DNA of 64,000 bases from Pseudomonas frederiksbergensis (GTDB lineage: Bacteria; Pseudomonadota; Gammaproteobacteria; Pseudomonadales; Pseudomonadaceae): positions 1,268,679 through 1,332,678 of the forward strand of contig NZ_MOBM01000038.1 in assembly GCF_003732275.1 (NCBI RefSeq), in the 5' to 3' direction. Positions 1 through 6,817 of the stretch are shown piece after piece (position 1 is the stretch's first letter; each line of letters starts with the position of its first letter). The notes below the pieces were generated by a model that worked only from the letters and a program-made list of their open reading frames with translations, was not told where the DNA came from and ran no database searches. The position numbers were made by a program, and so were the translations under genes.

Positions 1-429
1 CTTTATCGAAAAAGCAGTGATAAGTCATTGATAGAAGAGCATATTCAATCTGTAGTTAATCTGGATTCAAGCTTGCCGTATGAGGCTCGACGGCTCAAAC
101 AACTGACTTACCACAGCGCCAAGGGCCTGCAGGCTGATGCGGTATTTCTGCTGGGCGATTGCCAGCACTTGACCAGTTCTCCTTACAAGAACCAGGTCTA
201 TCGCATGGCCGGGCTTGGCAAGGCTGGCGACAGCGAAGCTTACGACAGCGCACAGAAAGACGAGATTCTGCGACTGGCTTATGTGGGCATCACCCGGGCA
301 GTCAGCCATTGCTACTGGTATGTCGATGGCCAGGATACCCAAGCGGCGAACATGCCCAAGGCCTCCGACCGGATCGGCAAAGGCAAGGCGTTCTTCGTGG
401 ATCATCGCCAAGGAAAAGTCTCTGCCTGA
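1..429 (+). CDS. UvrD/Rep-family helicase, C-terminal fragment (5' end outside window)
   Basis: The frame is open from base 1, so the gene begins upstream of the window. Two superfamily 1 helicase motifs are visible: a motif V-like HSAKGLQADAVFLLGD stretch near residues 40-55, and a motif VI-like LAYVGITRA stretch near residue 95, which supplies the arginine that senses ATP in UvrD/Rep/PcrA helicases. The protein ends about 40 residues later with a short basic tail. The family unwinds DNA 3' to 5' in repair or replication restart. The specific member cannot be decided from the tail alone. A REP palindrome follows directly. Confidence 0.85.
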   Translation, partial: LYRKSSDKSLIEEHIQSVVNLDSSLPYEARRLKQLTYHSAKGLQADAVFLLGDCQHLTSSPYKNQVYRMAGLGKAGDSEAYDSAQKDEILRLAYVGITRAVSHCYWYVDGQDTQAANMPKASDRIGKGKAFFVDHRQGKVSA

Positions 430-470
430 CGCCTGAAGCCGTTCACTGAGAGTCTTGAGTCAGAAAAACC

Positions 471-586
471 TGTGGCGAGCGAGCTTGCTCGCGTTGGGTC
501 GCGTAGCGGCCCCAAAAAATCTGACAAACATTGCTGATTGTTTGTGAGCGCTGCGCACTCAAGCGTGAGCAAGCTCGCTCGCCACA
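471..586. repeat. REP/BIME palindrome, 'TGTGGCGAGCGAGC' type
   Basis: Left arm TGTGGCGAGCGAGCTTGCTC at 471 pairs with its complement ending GCTCGCTCGCCACA at 586. The interior has a second pairing element, GCGTAGCGGCCCC. The same architecture recurs at 22111-22224 and 54612-54726. It fills most of the 303-bp gap 430-732; nothing else is evident there apart from the cbs ribosome-binding site. Confidence 0.85.
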
Positions 587-732
587 GAGACAGTACCGAA
601 TGGCTGCGAAAAGTTGCGGGAGGCGCGATCCCGGCCTATGGTCCAAGGCGAGGCTTTGCTTGCGACTGGCGCGCAATGATTCGCCGCAGGTCGCTGTCCA
701 TCCAGTGCGGATACATGCAGCGAGGTGACGAC

Positions 733-2109
733 ATGCCGAACGACTCCCGTCCCGCCGTGCTCGAACTGATCGGCAATACGCCGCTGGTGCGCGTCAGCCG
801 CTTCGATACCGGCCCATGTACGCTGTTTCTCAAGCTCGAATCGCAGAACCCCGGTGGCTCGATCAAGGACCGCATCGGCCTGGCAATGATCGACGCCGCC
901 GAGCGCGATGGGCGCCTGCGCCCCGGTGGCACCATCGTCGAGGCCACCGCCGGCAACACCGGTCTGGGCCTGGCCCTGGTCGGTCGGGCCAAGGGTTATC
1001 GGGTGGTGTTGGTGGTGCCGGACAAGATGTCCACCGAGAAGGTCCTGCACCTCAAGGCAATGGGTGCCGAGGTGCATATCACTCGCTCCGATGTCGGCAA
1101 GGGTCATCCCGAGTATTACCAGGACGTCGCTGCGCGGCTGGCGCAGGAAATTCCCGACGCCTTCTTCGCCGATCAATTCAACAACCCGGCCAACCCGCTG
1201 GCCCACGAGTGCAGTACCGCTCCGGAGATCTGGGCGCAGACTCAGCATGATGTGGATGCCATCGTAGTCGGCGTCGGTTCGGCCGGCACGTTGACCGGGC
1301 TGACCCGTTTCTTTCAGCGCGTACAACCGAACCTGGAAATGGTGCTGGCCGATCCGGTCGGTTCGGTGATGGCCGAATACAGCCGCAGCGGCACCCTCGG
1401 TACGCCCGGTTCCTGGGCGGTGGAGGGCATTGGCGAAGACTTCATTCCGTCGATTGCCGACCTGTCCAGCGTGCGTAAGGCCTATTCGATCAGCGACGAG
1501 GAAAGCTTCGATCATGCCCGCCAACTGCTGCGCGCCGAAGGCATTCTCGGCGGCTCTTCGACCGGCACATTGCTGGCGGCGGCATTGCGTTACTGCCGCG
1601 AACAAACCGAGCCGAAGCGGGTGGTCAGTTTCGTCTGCGACACCGGCACCCGTTACCTGTCGAAGGTCTACAACGACCAGTGGATGAACGATCAGGGGCT
1701 GCTTGCGCGCAAGCGTTACGGTGATTTGCGAGACCTGATCGCGCGGCGCTTCGAGGATGGCCGGGTGGTCAGCGTGGGGCCGGACGACACGCTGCTCACC
1801 GCGTTCCAACGCATGCGCCTGGCGGATGTGTCGCAACTGCCGGTGCTGGTGGACGGGCAACGACTGGTCGGCGTGATCGACGAGTCCGATATCTTGCTTG
1901 GTGTGCATGAAGACGCTTCACACTTCCGTATGCCGGTGAGCAGTGCGATGACCGACAAGCTGGAAGTCCTGCCACCCGGCGCCAGTCTGGGCGAGCTGGA
2001 GGCGAAGCTCGACCGTGGGTTGGTGGCGATGATCGCCGACACCTCGGGTTTCCATGGGCTGATTACTCGTGTCGACATGCTCAATTACCTGCGGAGATCC
2101 CTTACATGA
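733..2109 (+). CDS. cbs: Cystathionine beta-synthase (PLP enzyme with C-terminal CBS domain pair)
   Basis: Predicted to condense serine and homocysteine to cystathionine, the first step of reverse transsulfuration. The start at 733 (MPNDSRPAVLELIGNTPLV) is chosen because a GAGGTGA Shine-Dalgarno lies 5 bases upstream; the reading frame is open further upstream, but that part covers a REP element. The protein has 458 residues. Residues 1-320 are a fold-type II PLP domain with Lys45 in NPGGSIKDR as the Schiff-base lysine, the TAGNTGLGLA substrate loop and the GVGSAGTLTG phosphate cradle. Residues about 335-458 are a tandem CBS-domain pair, usually regulatory. The stop overlaps the next start (ATGA), so it is co-translated with the gamma-lyase gene. 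A cysteine synthase role is less likely because of the CBS tail and the partner gene. Confidence 0.9.
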   Translation: MPNDSRPAVLELIGNTPLVRVSRFDTGPCTLFLKLESQNPGGSIKDRIGLAMIDAAERDGRLRPGGTIVEATAGNTGLGLALVGRAKGYRVVLVVPDKMSTEKVLHLKAMGAEVHITRSDVGKGHPEYYQDVAARLAQEIPDAFFADQFNNPANPLAHECSTAPEIWAQTQHDVDAIVVGVGSAGTLTGLTRFFQRVQPNLEMVLADPVGSVMAEYSRSGTLGTPGSWAVEGIGEDFIPSIADLSSVRKAYSISDEESFDHARQLLRAEGILGGSSTGTLLAAALRYCREQTEPKRVVSFVCDTGTRYLSKVYNDQWMNDQGLLARKRYGDLRDLIARRFEDGRVVSVGPDDTLLTAFQRMRLADVSQLPVLVDGQRLVGVIDESDILLGVHEDASHFRMPVSSAMTDKLEVLPPGASLGELEAKLDRGLVAMIADTSGFHGLITRVDMLNYLRRSLT

Positions 2110-3287
2110 GTCAGCACGATGAAACCGCCAAGCCACGTGCCTTCGCCACCCGTGTGATCCATGCCGGACAGACGCCGGACCCGACCACCGGGGCGCTGAT
2201 GCCGCCGATTTATGCAAACTCCACCTATCTGCAACAGAGCCCGGGTGTGCATAAGGGCTTCGATTACGGGCGCTCGCATAACCCGACGCGCTTTGCGCTG
2301 GAGCGTTGTGTGGCGGACCTCGAGGGCGGTACTCGGGCCTTCGCCTTCGCTTCCGGGCTGGCGGCGATCGCCAACGTGCTCGAATTGCTCGATGCTGGCG
2401 CCCACATCGTCTCCGGCAATGACTTGTATGGCGGTACATTCCGACTGTTCGACAAAGTGCGCCAGCGCAGTGCCGGGCATCGCTTCAGTTTTGTTGATCT
2501 GACCGAGCTGACGGCCTTCGAAGCGGCGCTTCAGGACGACACGCGGATGGTTTGGGTCGAGACGCCGAGCAATCCTTTGCTGAGCCTCACTGACCTCGCC
2601 GCCGTCGCGCGTATCTGCCGCGAGCGAGGCATCATTTGTGTGGCCGACAATACCTTCGCCAGCCCTTGGATTCAGCGTCCGCTGGAGTTGGGCTTCGATA
2701 TCGTGCTGCACTCGACGACCAAGTACCTGAACGGTCACTCCGATGTGATCGGCGGCATTGCGGTGGTCGGGCAGAATGCTGAACTGGCCGAGCGCCTGGG
2801 TTTCCTGCAGAACGCGGTGGGGGCGATCGCCGGGCCATTCGACGCTTTTCTCACGTTGCGCGGGGTGAAGACATTGGCGCTGCGCATGGAGCGCCATTGC
2901 AGCAACGCGCTGGAGCTGGCGCAATGGCTGGAGCGTCAGCCGCAGGTGGCGCGCGTCTATTATCCAGGCCTGCCATCGCATCCACAGTACGAACTGGCGC
3001 GGCGACAGATGCGTGGATTCGGCGGGATGATTTCCCTCGACCTGAACTGCGACCTGGCCGGCGCCAGGCGTTTCCTCGAGAGTGTGCGGATCTTCGCCCT
3101 GGCCGAGAGCCTGGGCGGAGTGGAAAGCCTGATCGAGCACCCGGCGATCATGACCCATGCCAGCATCCCGGCAGAAACCCGTGCGCAACTCGGTATTGGC
3201 GATGCGCTGGTGCGTTTGTCAGTGGGTGTCGAGGATGTCGAAGACCTGCGCGCCGATCTGGCACAGGCCCTGATGCAGATTAGTTAA
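2106..3287 (+). CDS. Cystathionine gamma-lyase / gamma-synthase family PLP enzyme
   Basis: A 393-residue Cys/Met-metabolism PLP enzyme of usual length. Lys206 in the HSTTKYLNGHSD motif is the PLP lysine, and the YGRSHNPTR and ETPSNP signatures are present. Its start overlaps the stop of the cystathionine beta-synthase gene by 4 bp. That coupling argues for gamma-lyase activity (cystathionine to cysteine, 2-oxobutyrate and ammonia) rather than gamma-synthase, although sequence alone separates the two poorly. Together the pair converts homocysteine to cysteine. Confidence 0.88.
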   Translation: MSQHDETAKPRAFATRVIHAGQTPDPTTGALMPPIYANSTYLQQSPGVHKGFDYGRSHNPTRFALERCVADLEGGTRAFAFASGLAAIANVLELLDAGAHIVSGNDLYGGTFRLFDKVRQRSAGHRFSFVDLTELTAFEAALQDDTRMVWVETPSNPLLSLTDLAAVARICRERGIICVADNTFASPWIQRPLELGFDIVLHSTTKYLNGHSDVIGGIAVVGQNAELAERLGFLQNAVGAIAGPFDAFLTLRGVKTLALRMERHCSNALELAQWLERQPQVARVYYPGLPSHPQYELARRQMRGFGGMISLDLNCDLAGARRFLESVRIFALAESLGGVESLIEHPAIMTHASIPAETRAQLGIGDALVRLSVGVEDVEDLRADLAQALMQIS

Positions 3288-3316
3288 ACGCAATCAATGT
3301 GGGAGCGGGCTTGTGT

Positions 3317-3448
3317 GGCGAGGGGGCTTGCCCCCGTTGGGCCGCGCAGCTGCCCCCCCAAAAAACACCCACCGCGATCCTCCAGCTAAAAACGCATCAA
3401 CCGGTTTTGCGACTGCTTCGCAGCCGAACGGGGGCAAGCCCCCTCGCC
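3317..3448. repeat. REP/BIME palindrome, 'GGCGAGGGGGCTTGCCCCC' type
   Basis: GGCGAGGGGGCTTGCCCCCG at 3317 pairs with the complement at 3427-3448. An internal GCGCAGCTGC/GACTGCTTCGCAGC region resembles the inner element of the 471 repeat. It lies between the transsulfuration operon and the convergent DUF1652 gene and may act as a two-way terminator. Confidence 0.8.
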
Positions 3449-3493
3449 AAAGGCAAGCCCTATAGCCACAGGCCGCTCTCACAGGGCCGACCA

Positions 3494-3769
3494 TCAGGCA
3501 TAGCTTCTGAGGGCCTCCGGTGGAATGAACGCCTCCAGCTCAGCTTCCACAGCTTCGATGATTCGTTCTACATCCGCCGCATTCATGACCGTTGCGCAAG
3601 GAATGCCGGCAATGGCGATCATGGTTTCGCCACTGGCGCGGTCGAACAGCCGGGCAACCATACTGCCCGGTGCATCCATGGTCGCCTCGAAACCCATGGG
3701 ATGAAAATGCCAGCGCATCAGCTGGCAGGCATTGGGAAAAGTGACTTTGCTGAAAGACCTTTCATTCAT
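3494..3769 (-). CDS. DUF1652 family protein
   Basis: A 91-residue protein on the minus strand, convergent with the transsulfuration operon. It resembles the small Pseudomonas DUF1652 family: a basic N-terminus, a central segment of the form GSMVARLFDRASGETMIAIAGI, and an acidic C-terminal helix. No catalytic motif or signal peptide is seen and its function is unknown. The family assignment rests on pattern recognition of the central strand pair. Confidence 0.7.
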   Translation of the reverse strand: MNERSFSKVTFPNACQLMRWHFHPMGFEATMDAPGSMVARLFDRASGETMIAIAGIPCATVMNAADVERIIEAVEAELEAFIPPEALRSYA

Positions 3770-4002
3770 GTGTTGCCCACCTTCATCATCGAGCGCTTCC
3801 TTTAGCTCATGTTAGGAGGGAAGAACCTTCAATGGCTCAACCGGTGACTGTCTTTAAAAGTAGCATCCAGATGTGAAAATCATGTGGATTTTTTCAGTCC
3901 GTTTAGCGATTGGTTCATTTTTTTTTGACGCAGATCACGAGATACCGATTTTGTGGCGAAAGGCCAATATTGCCGGGGCATTCCACGGGGCCACAGACCA
4001 GC

Positions 4003-4209
4003 GGCATCGCCTTGTCCGGCGGTTATGGCGGGGAGGGCGTCGGTGCCAGCAACCTCGGCGGGCGAACCCTGGCCGACCTGATTCTTCAGCGCGATACCGA
4101 GTTGGTCCGCCAGCCGTGGGTCATTCCTCAGGGCGGTCTCGACATGCTCAAGGCCTGGGAGCCGGAGCCCTGCCGCTGGCTGGGCTACAACGCAATCATC
4201 CGGCCTGCC
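4003..4209 (+). pseudogene. 3' remnant of an FAD-dependent amine/amino-acid oxidoreductase
   Basis: Translation gives about 69 residues that look like the C-terminus of a DAO-type flavoenzyme: LSGGYGGEGVGASNLGGRTL (FAD-contacting GYxGxGVxxSNLAGRTLADL pattern), then RDTELVRQPWV and WEPEPCRWLGYNAIIR. There is no FAD-binding N-terminus, no plausible start and no domain upstream, and the frame runs into unrelated sequence on both sides. It is therefore read as the surviving tail of a deleted gene. Such oxidases include gamma-glutamylputrescine oxidases. Confidence 0.65.
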
Positions 4210-4225
4210 AGCTCTCCAATAATAA

Positions 4226-4282
4226 AGAAACAGCACCAGCGACCTCGCCAACGGTGACATCTGCGTGGCTGTCTACAACTAA
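4226..4282 (+). pseudogene. Possible remnant of a polyamine-binding protein gene (PotF/SpuE-like)
   Basis: In a frame different from the oxidase remnant, about 19 codons read RNSTSDLANGDICVAVYN and then TAA. The SDLANGDICVA string resembles a conserved segment of periplasmic putrescine/spermidine-binding proteins. It is too short for certainty. A polyamine link to the neighbouring oxidase tail makes a deletion scar of a polyamine locus plausible. Confidence 0.4.
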
Positions 4283-4615
4283 CTGATCGTTTAATTTATT
4301 TGATGGCAATGCGCTGGCACTTATATTAATAAGTCCAGAAAAATGCGAACTCATCTACAGAAAAACAACTTACCCCTATTTAATATTTAGATAGAAGATT
4401 GTCAGACAATCCGGCTAAAACCTTCAACTAAAAACTATATTTCGACAGCGCACGTACTGTTTGCTGGAGTTCGCCGGAACAGATCAATTTGACGTCAAAA
4501 AAAATGTAGACGTTTGATTTCGAATTGTGTCAGTTTTTATACGCCTTCATTGGGCGAGTGATAGGACGATCTCGCCAGAGATTGTCGTATCGGACAAAAA
4601 CTGTTCCATTGCTAA

Positions 4616-4625
4616 ACAAGGAAGT
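4616..4625 (+). promoter_or_regulatory. RsmA/RsmE (CsrA)-type binding site over the aprA Shine-Dalgarno
   Basis: ACAAGGAAGT at 4616-4625 fits the published A/UCANGGANGU/A consensus for RsmA/CsrA proteins and contains the AAGGAAG ribosome-binding site, 8 bases before the aprA ATG. Extra GGA triplets occur at 4564 and 4592. In biocontrol pseudomonads aprA is translationally repressed by RsmA/RsmE and relieved by Gac-controlled small RNAs, which matches this arrangement. Confidence 0.65.
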
Positions 4626-4631
4626 GTGTTT

Positions 4632-6089
4632 ATGTCGAAAGTAAAAGACAACGCTATTGATCTTGCCGAACAGGCCTTTGCGCCATTGCAAGCGCTGGCT
4701 GCACCCAGTTCCGCCTACAACCAGATCGATAGTTTCAGCCATCAGTATGATCGGGGTGGCAATCTCACGGTCAATGGCAAACCCTCCTTCTCCGTCGACG
4801 AGGCTGCTACCCAGCTGCTGCGTGACGGCGCTGCCTACCAGGACAAGGACGGCAGCGGCAAAATCGAACTCACCTACACGTTCCTGACCTCGGCTTCGTC
4901 GAGCACCATGAACAAGCACGGCATCACCGGGTTCAGTCAGTTCAGCGCGCAACAGAAAGCACAGGCTGCACTCGCCATGCAATCCTGGGCCGATGTGGCC
5001 AATGTCACTTTTACCGAGAAGTCCTCAGGTGGTGACGGTCACATGACCTTCGGTAACTACAGCGGCGGTCAGGACGGCGCGGCGGCATTCGCCTACCTGC
5101 CTGGCACGGGTGCAGGTTATGACGGTACTTCCTGGTACCTGACCAACAGCAGCTACACGCCGAACAAGACGCCGGACCTGAACAACTACGGCCGTCAGAC
5201 CCTGACCCACGAAATCGGTCACACCCTGGGCCTCGCTCACCCTGGTGATTACAACGCTGGTGAAGGCGCACCCACTTACAATGACGCGACTTACGGGGAA
5301 GACACCCGCGGCTACAGCGTCATGAGCTACTGGAGCGAAAGCAATACCGACCAGAATTTCAGCAAGAGTGGTGTGGAAGCCTATGCGTCCGGCCCGCTGA
5401 TGGACGATATCGCCGCCATCCAGAAACTCTACGGTGCCAACACCACCACCCGTACCGGTGATACCACCTACGGCTTCAACTCCAACGCCGGTCGCGACTT
5501 CCTGAGCGCGTCTTCGTCGTCGGACAAAGTCGTGTTCTCGGTCTGGGATGCGGGCGGCAAGGACACCCTGGACTTCTCCGGGTTCACCCAAAACCAGAAG
5601 ATCAGCCTCAATGAAGCCTCATTCTCCGACGTTGGCGGCATGGTGGGTAACGTGTCCATCGCCAAGGGCGTCACCGTCGAAAACGCGATTGGCGGTTCGG
5701 GTAGCGACCTGCTGATCGGTAACGGCGTGGCCAACGAATTGAAGGGCGGTGCCGGCAACGACATCCTCTTCGGCGCGGGCGGTGCGGACAAACTCTGGGG
5801 CGGTTCGGGTTCGGACACCTTTGTGTTTGCGGCCAGCAGCGACTCCAAGCCAGGTGCCGTCGACCAGATCCTCGATTTTGTCAGTGGCCTGGACAAGATC
5901 GACCTGACCGGCATCACCAACGGCGCAGGCCTGCACTTCGTGAATTCGTTCACCGGCGCGGCAGGTGATGCGGTATTGACCACTTCAGGCGGCAACAGCC
6001 TGTTGTCGGTGGACTTCTCCGGGCACGGCGTGGCTGACTTCCTGGTCAGCACCGTTGGCCAGGCGGCGTTCTCGGACATCGTGGCCTGA
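4632..6089 (+). CDS. aprA: Serralysin-type extracellular alkaline metalloprotease AprA
   Basis: Secreted zinc metalloprotease (M10B) of 485 residues. The start at 4632 (MSKVKDNAIDLAEQAF) has an AAGGAAG site; the upstream in-frame extension has no such signal. His193, His197 and His203 with Glu194 form HEIGHTLGLAH, and Met231 sits in the SVMSYW Met-turn. From about residue 360 there are GGSGSD/GGAGND calcium-binding RTX repeats. There is no Sec signal; the protein ends in the hydrophobic FSDIVA type I secretion signal. It is exported by AprDEF encoded downstream and kept inactive in the periplasm by the inhibitor encoded next door. Confidence 0.97.
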   Translation: MSKVKDNAIDLAEQAFAPLQALAAPSSAYNQIDSFSHQYDRGGNLTVNGKPSFSVDEAATQLLRDGAAYQDKDGSGKIELTYTFLTSASSSTMNKHGITGFSQFSAQQKAQAALAMQSWADVANVTFTEKSSGGDGHMTFGNYSGGQDGAAAFAYLPGTGAGYDGTSWYLTNSSYTPNKTPDLNNYGRQTLTHEIGHTLGLAHPGDYNAGEGAPTYNDATYGEDTRGYSVMSYWSESNTDQNFSKSGVEAYASGPLMDDIAAIQKLYGANTTTRTGDTTYGFNSNAGRDFLSASSSSDKVVFSVWDAGGKDTLDFSGFTQNQKISLNEASFSDVGGMVGNVSIAKGVTVENAIGGSGSDLLIGNGVANELKGGAGNDILFGAGGADKLWGGSGSDTFVFAASSDSKPGAVDQILDFVSGLDKIDLTGITNGAGLHFVNSFTGAAGDAVLTTSGGNSLLSVDFSGHGVADFLVSTVGQAAFSDIVA

Positions 6090-6184
6090 TTCAGGGCAAA
6101 AAGGAGGGCGGCGCTTGAGGCGTCGTTCTCTGTCCCTTGTAGGCAGGTGCCATAAGTAAGGCTACAACATGAGTAAAACGCCCT

Positions 6185-6610
6185 ATGATCCAGAACGCTT
6201 TTACCTACAAAGCAACCGCGTGGCTGTTGGCGACGCTGATGATGTTTCTTGGAGATGTAGCCATGGCACGCAGTCTTAAATTAGCCGATCCGTCGGAACT
6301 CGCCGGGAAATGGCAGGCCACCTTGAACACCGCGCAAGATTCGCCAGAGTCCCAGGCGCTGCAGGACAAACCGTCGAATGTTTGCTCGATCGAGCTCAAA
6401 GTGAACGAGACCCTGGGTGAGGGGGCTGACTGCCTCGGCGCCTGGCTGAACGAATCGGCGATTGGCTGGTTCCCGGAACCGGACGGTATTGCGGTGACCG
6501 GAAAAGAAGGCTCAAGAATTGTGTTTTTCAGCCGACAGCATGAGGGGTTTTATAAAAGCACCTTGAAGTCAGGTCTGATCATTACGCTCGAGCGCGCAGC
6601 GCTTAAGTGA
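6185..6610 (+). CDS. inh: Alkaline protease inhibitor (Inh/AprI), periplasmic
   Basis: A 141-residue precursor with a signal peptide (hydrophobic ATAWLLATLMMFLG, cleavage after AMA near residue 28). The mature part is the AprI/Inh lipocalin-like barrel: SLKLADPSELAGKW at the N-terminus, which inserts into the protease active site, and a Cys pair (NVCSI and GADCLGAW) that forms the family disulfide. It binds AprA-type serralysins and protects the periplasm. An in-frame ATG cluster near residue 19 is an unlikely alternative start because it would remove most of the signal. Placement directly after aprA is the standard order. Confidence 0.93.
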   Translation: MIQNAFTYKATAWLLATLMMFLGDVAMARSLKLADPSELAGKWQATLNTAQDSPESQALQDKPSNVCSIELKVNETLGEGADCLGAWLNESAIGWFPEPDGIAVTGKEGSRIVFFSRQHEGFYKSTLKSGLIITLERAALK

Positions 6611-6686
6611 GAAATGCCGGACCGGCACCAGGCGCTGAATATAAAGCTCGTTATTGCCGTTATAAGCAGCCGTTCAATAACCGGAG

Positions 6687-6707
6687 CTCTTTGAAGAACA
6701 CAAAGAG
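6687..6707 (+). terminator. Hairpin downstream of inh (weak terminator or processing site)
   Basis: CTCTTTG (6687-6693) and CAAAGAG (6701-6707) form a perfect 7-bp stem with a 7-base loop, followed by TTGTTATT. The T run is imperfect, so partial termination between inh and aprD is more likely than full. Confidence 0.4.
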
Positions 6708-6775
6708 TTGTTATTAATGTGTAAGCAATATCGGCGAAAGAACGTCTCGACCCATGTGCGGACAGTTAATTGGAA

Positions 6776-6795
6776 CCTCGCCAAGTAAGGCGAGG
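6776..6795 (+). promoter_or_regulatory. GC-rich leader hairpin just before the aprD ribosome-binding site
   Basis: CCTCGCC (6776-6782) and GGCGAGG (6789-6795) form a perfect 7-bp stem around AAGTAA, ending about 20 bases before the aprD start at 6818. There is no T run. It could stabilise the 5' end of an aprDEF transcript or influence its translation. Confidence 0.45.
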
Positions 6796-6817
6796 ATTAA
6801 TACCTCAGGAAAAACCA

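Larger units (their letters stand above)
3770..4631. other. Long gene-poor region upstream of aprA
   Basis: Contains the two gene remnants at 4003-4209 and 4226-4282, then a markedly AT-rich stretch (about 4283-4530) and the aprA leader. No intact gene was found. The AT-rich part probably holds the aprA promoter; no convincing -10/-35 pair could be fixed by eye. Confidence 0.6.

Noticed and set aside
538..732. Upstream extension of the cystathionine beta-synthase gene (start at 538)
   Set aside because: The added 65 residues lie in the REP repeat and have no family similarity; the ATG at 733 has a good ribosome site.
3299..3805. Plus-strand open frame over the REP and DUF1652 gene
   Set aside because: It begins in the REP and is antisense to a small gene with family-like sequence; no ribosome site or domain was found.
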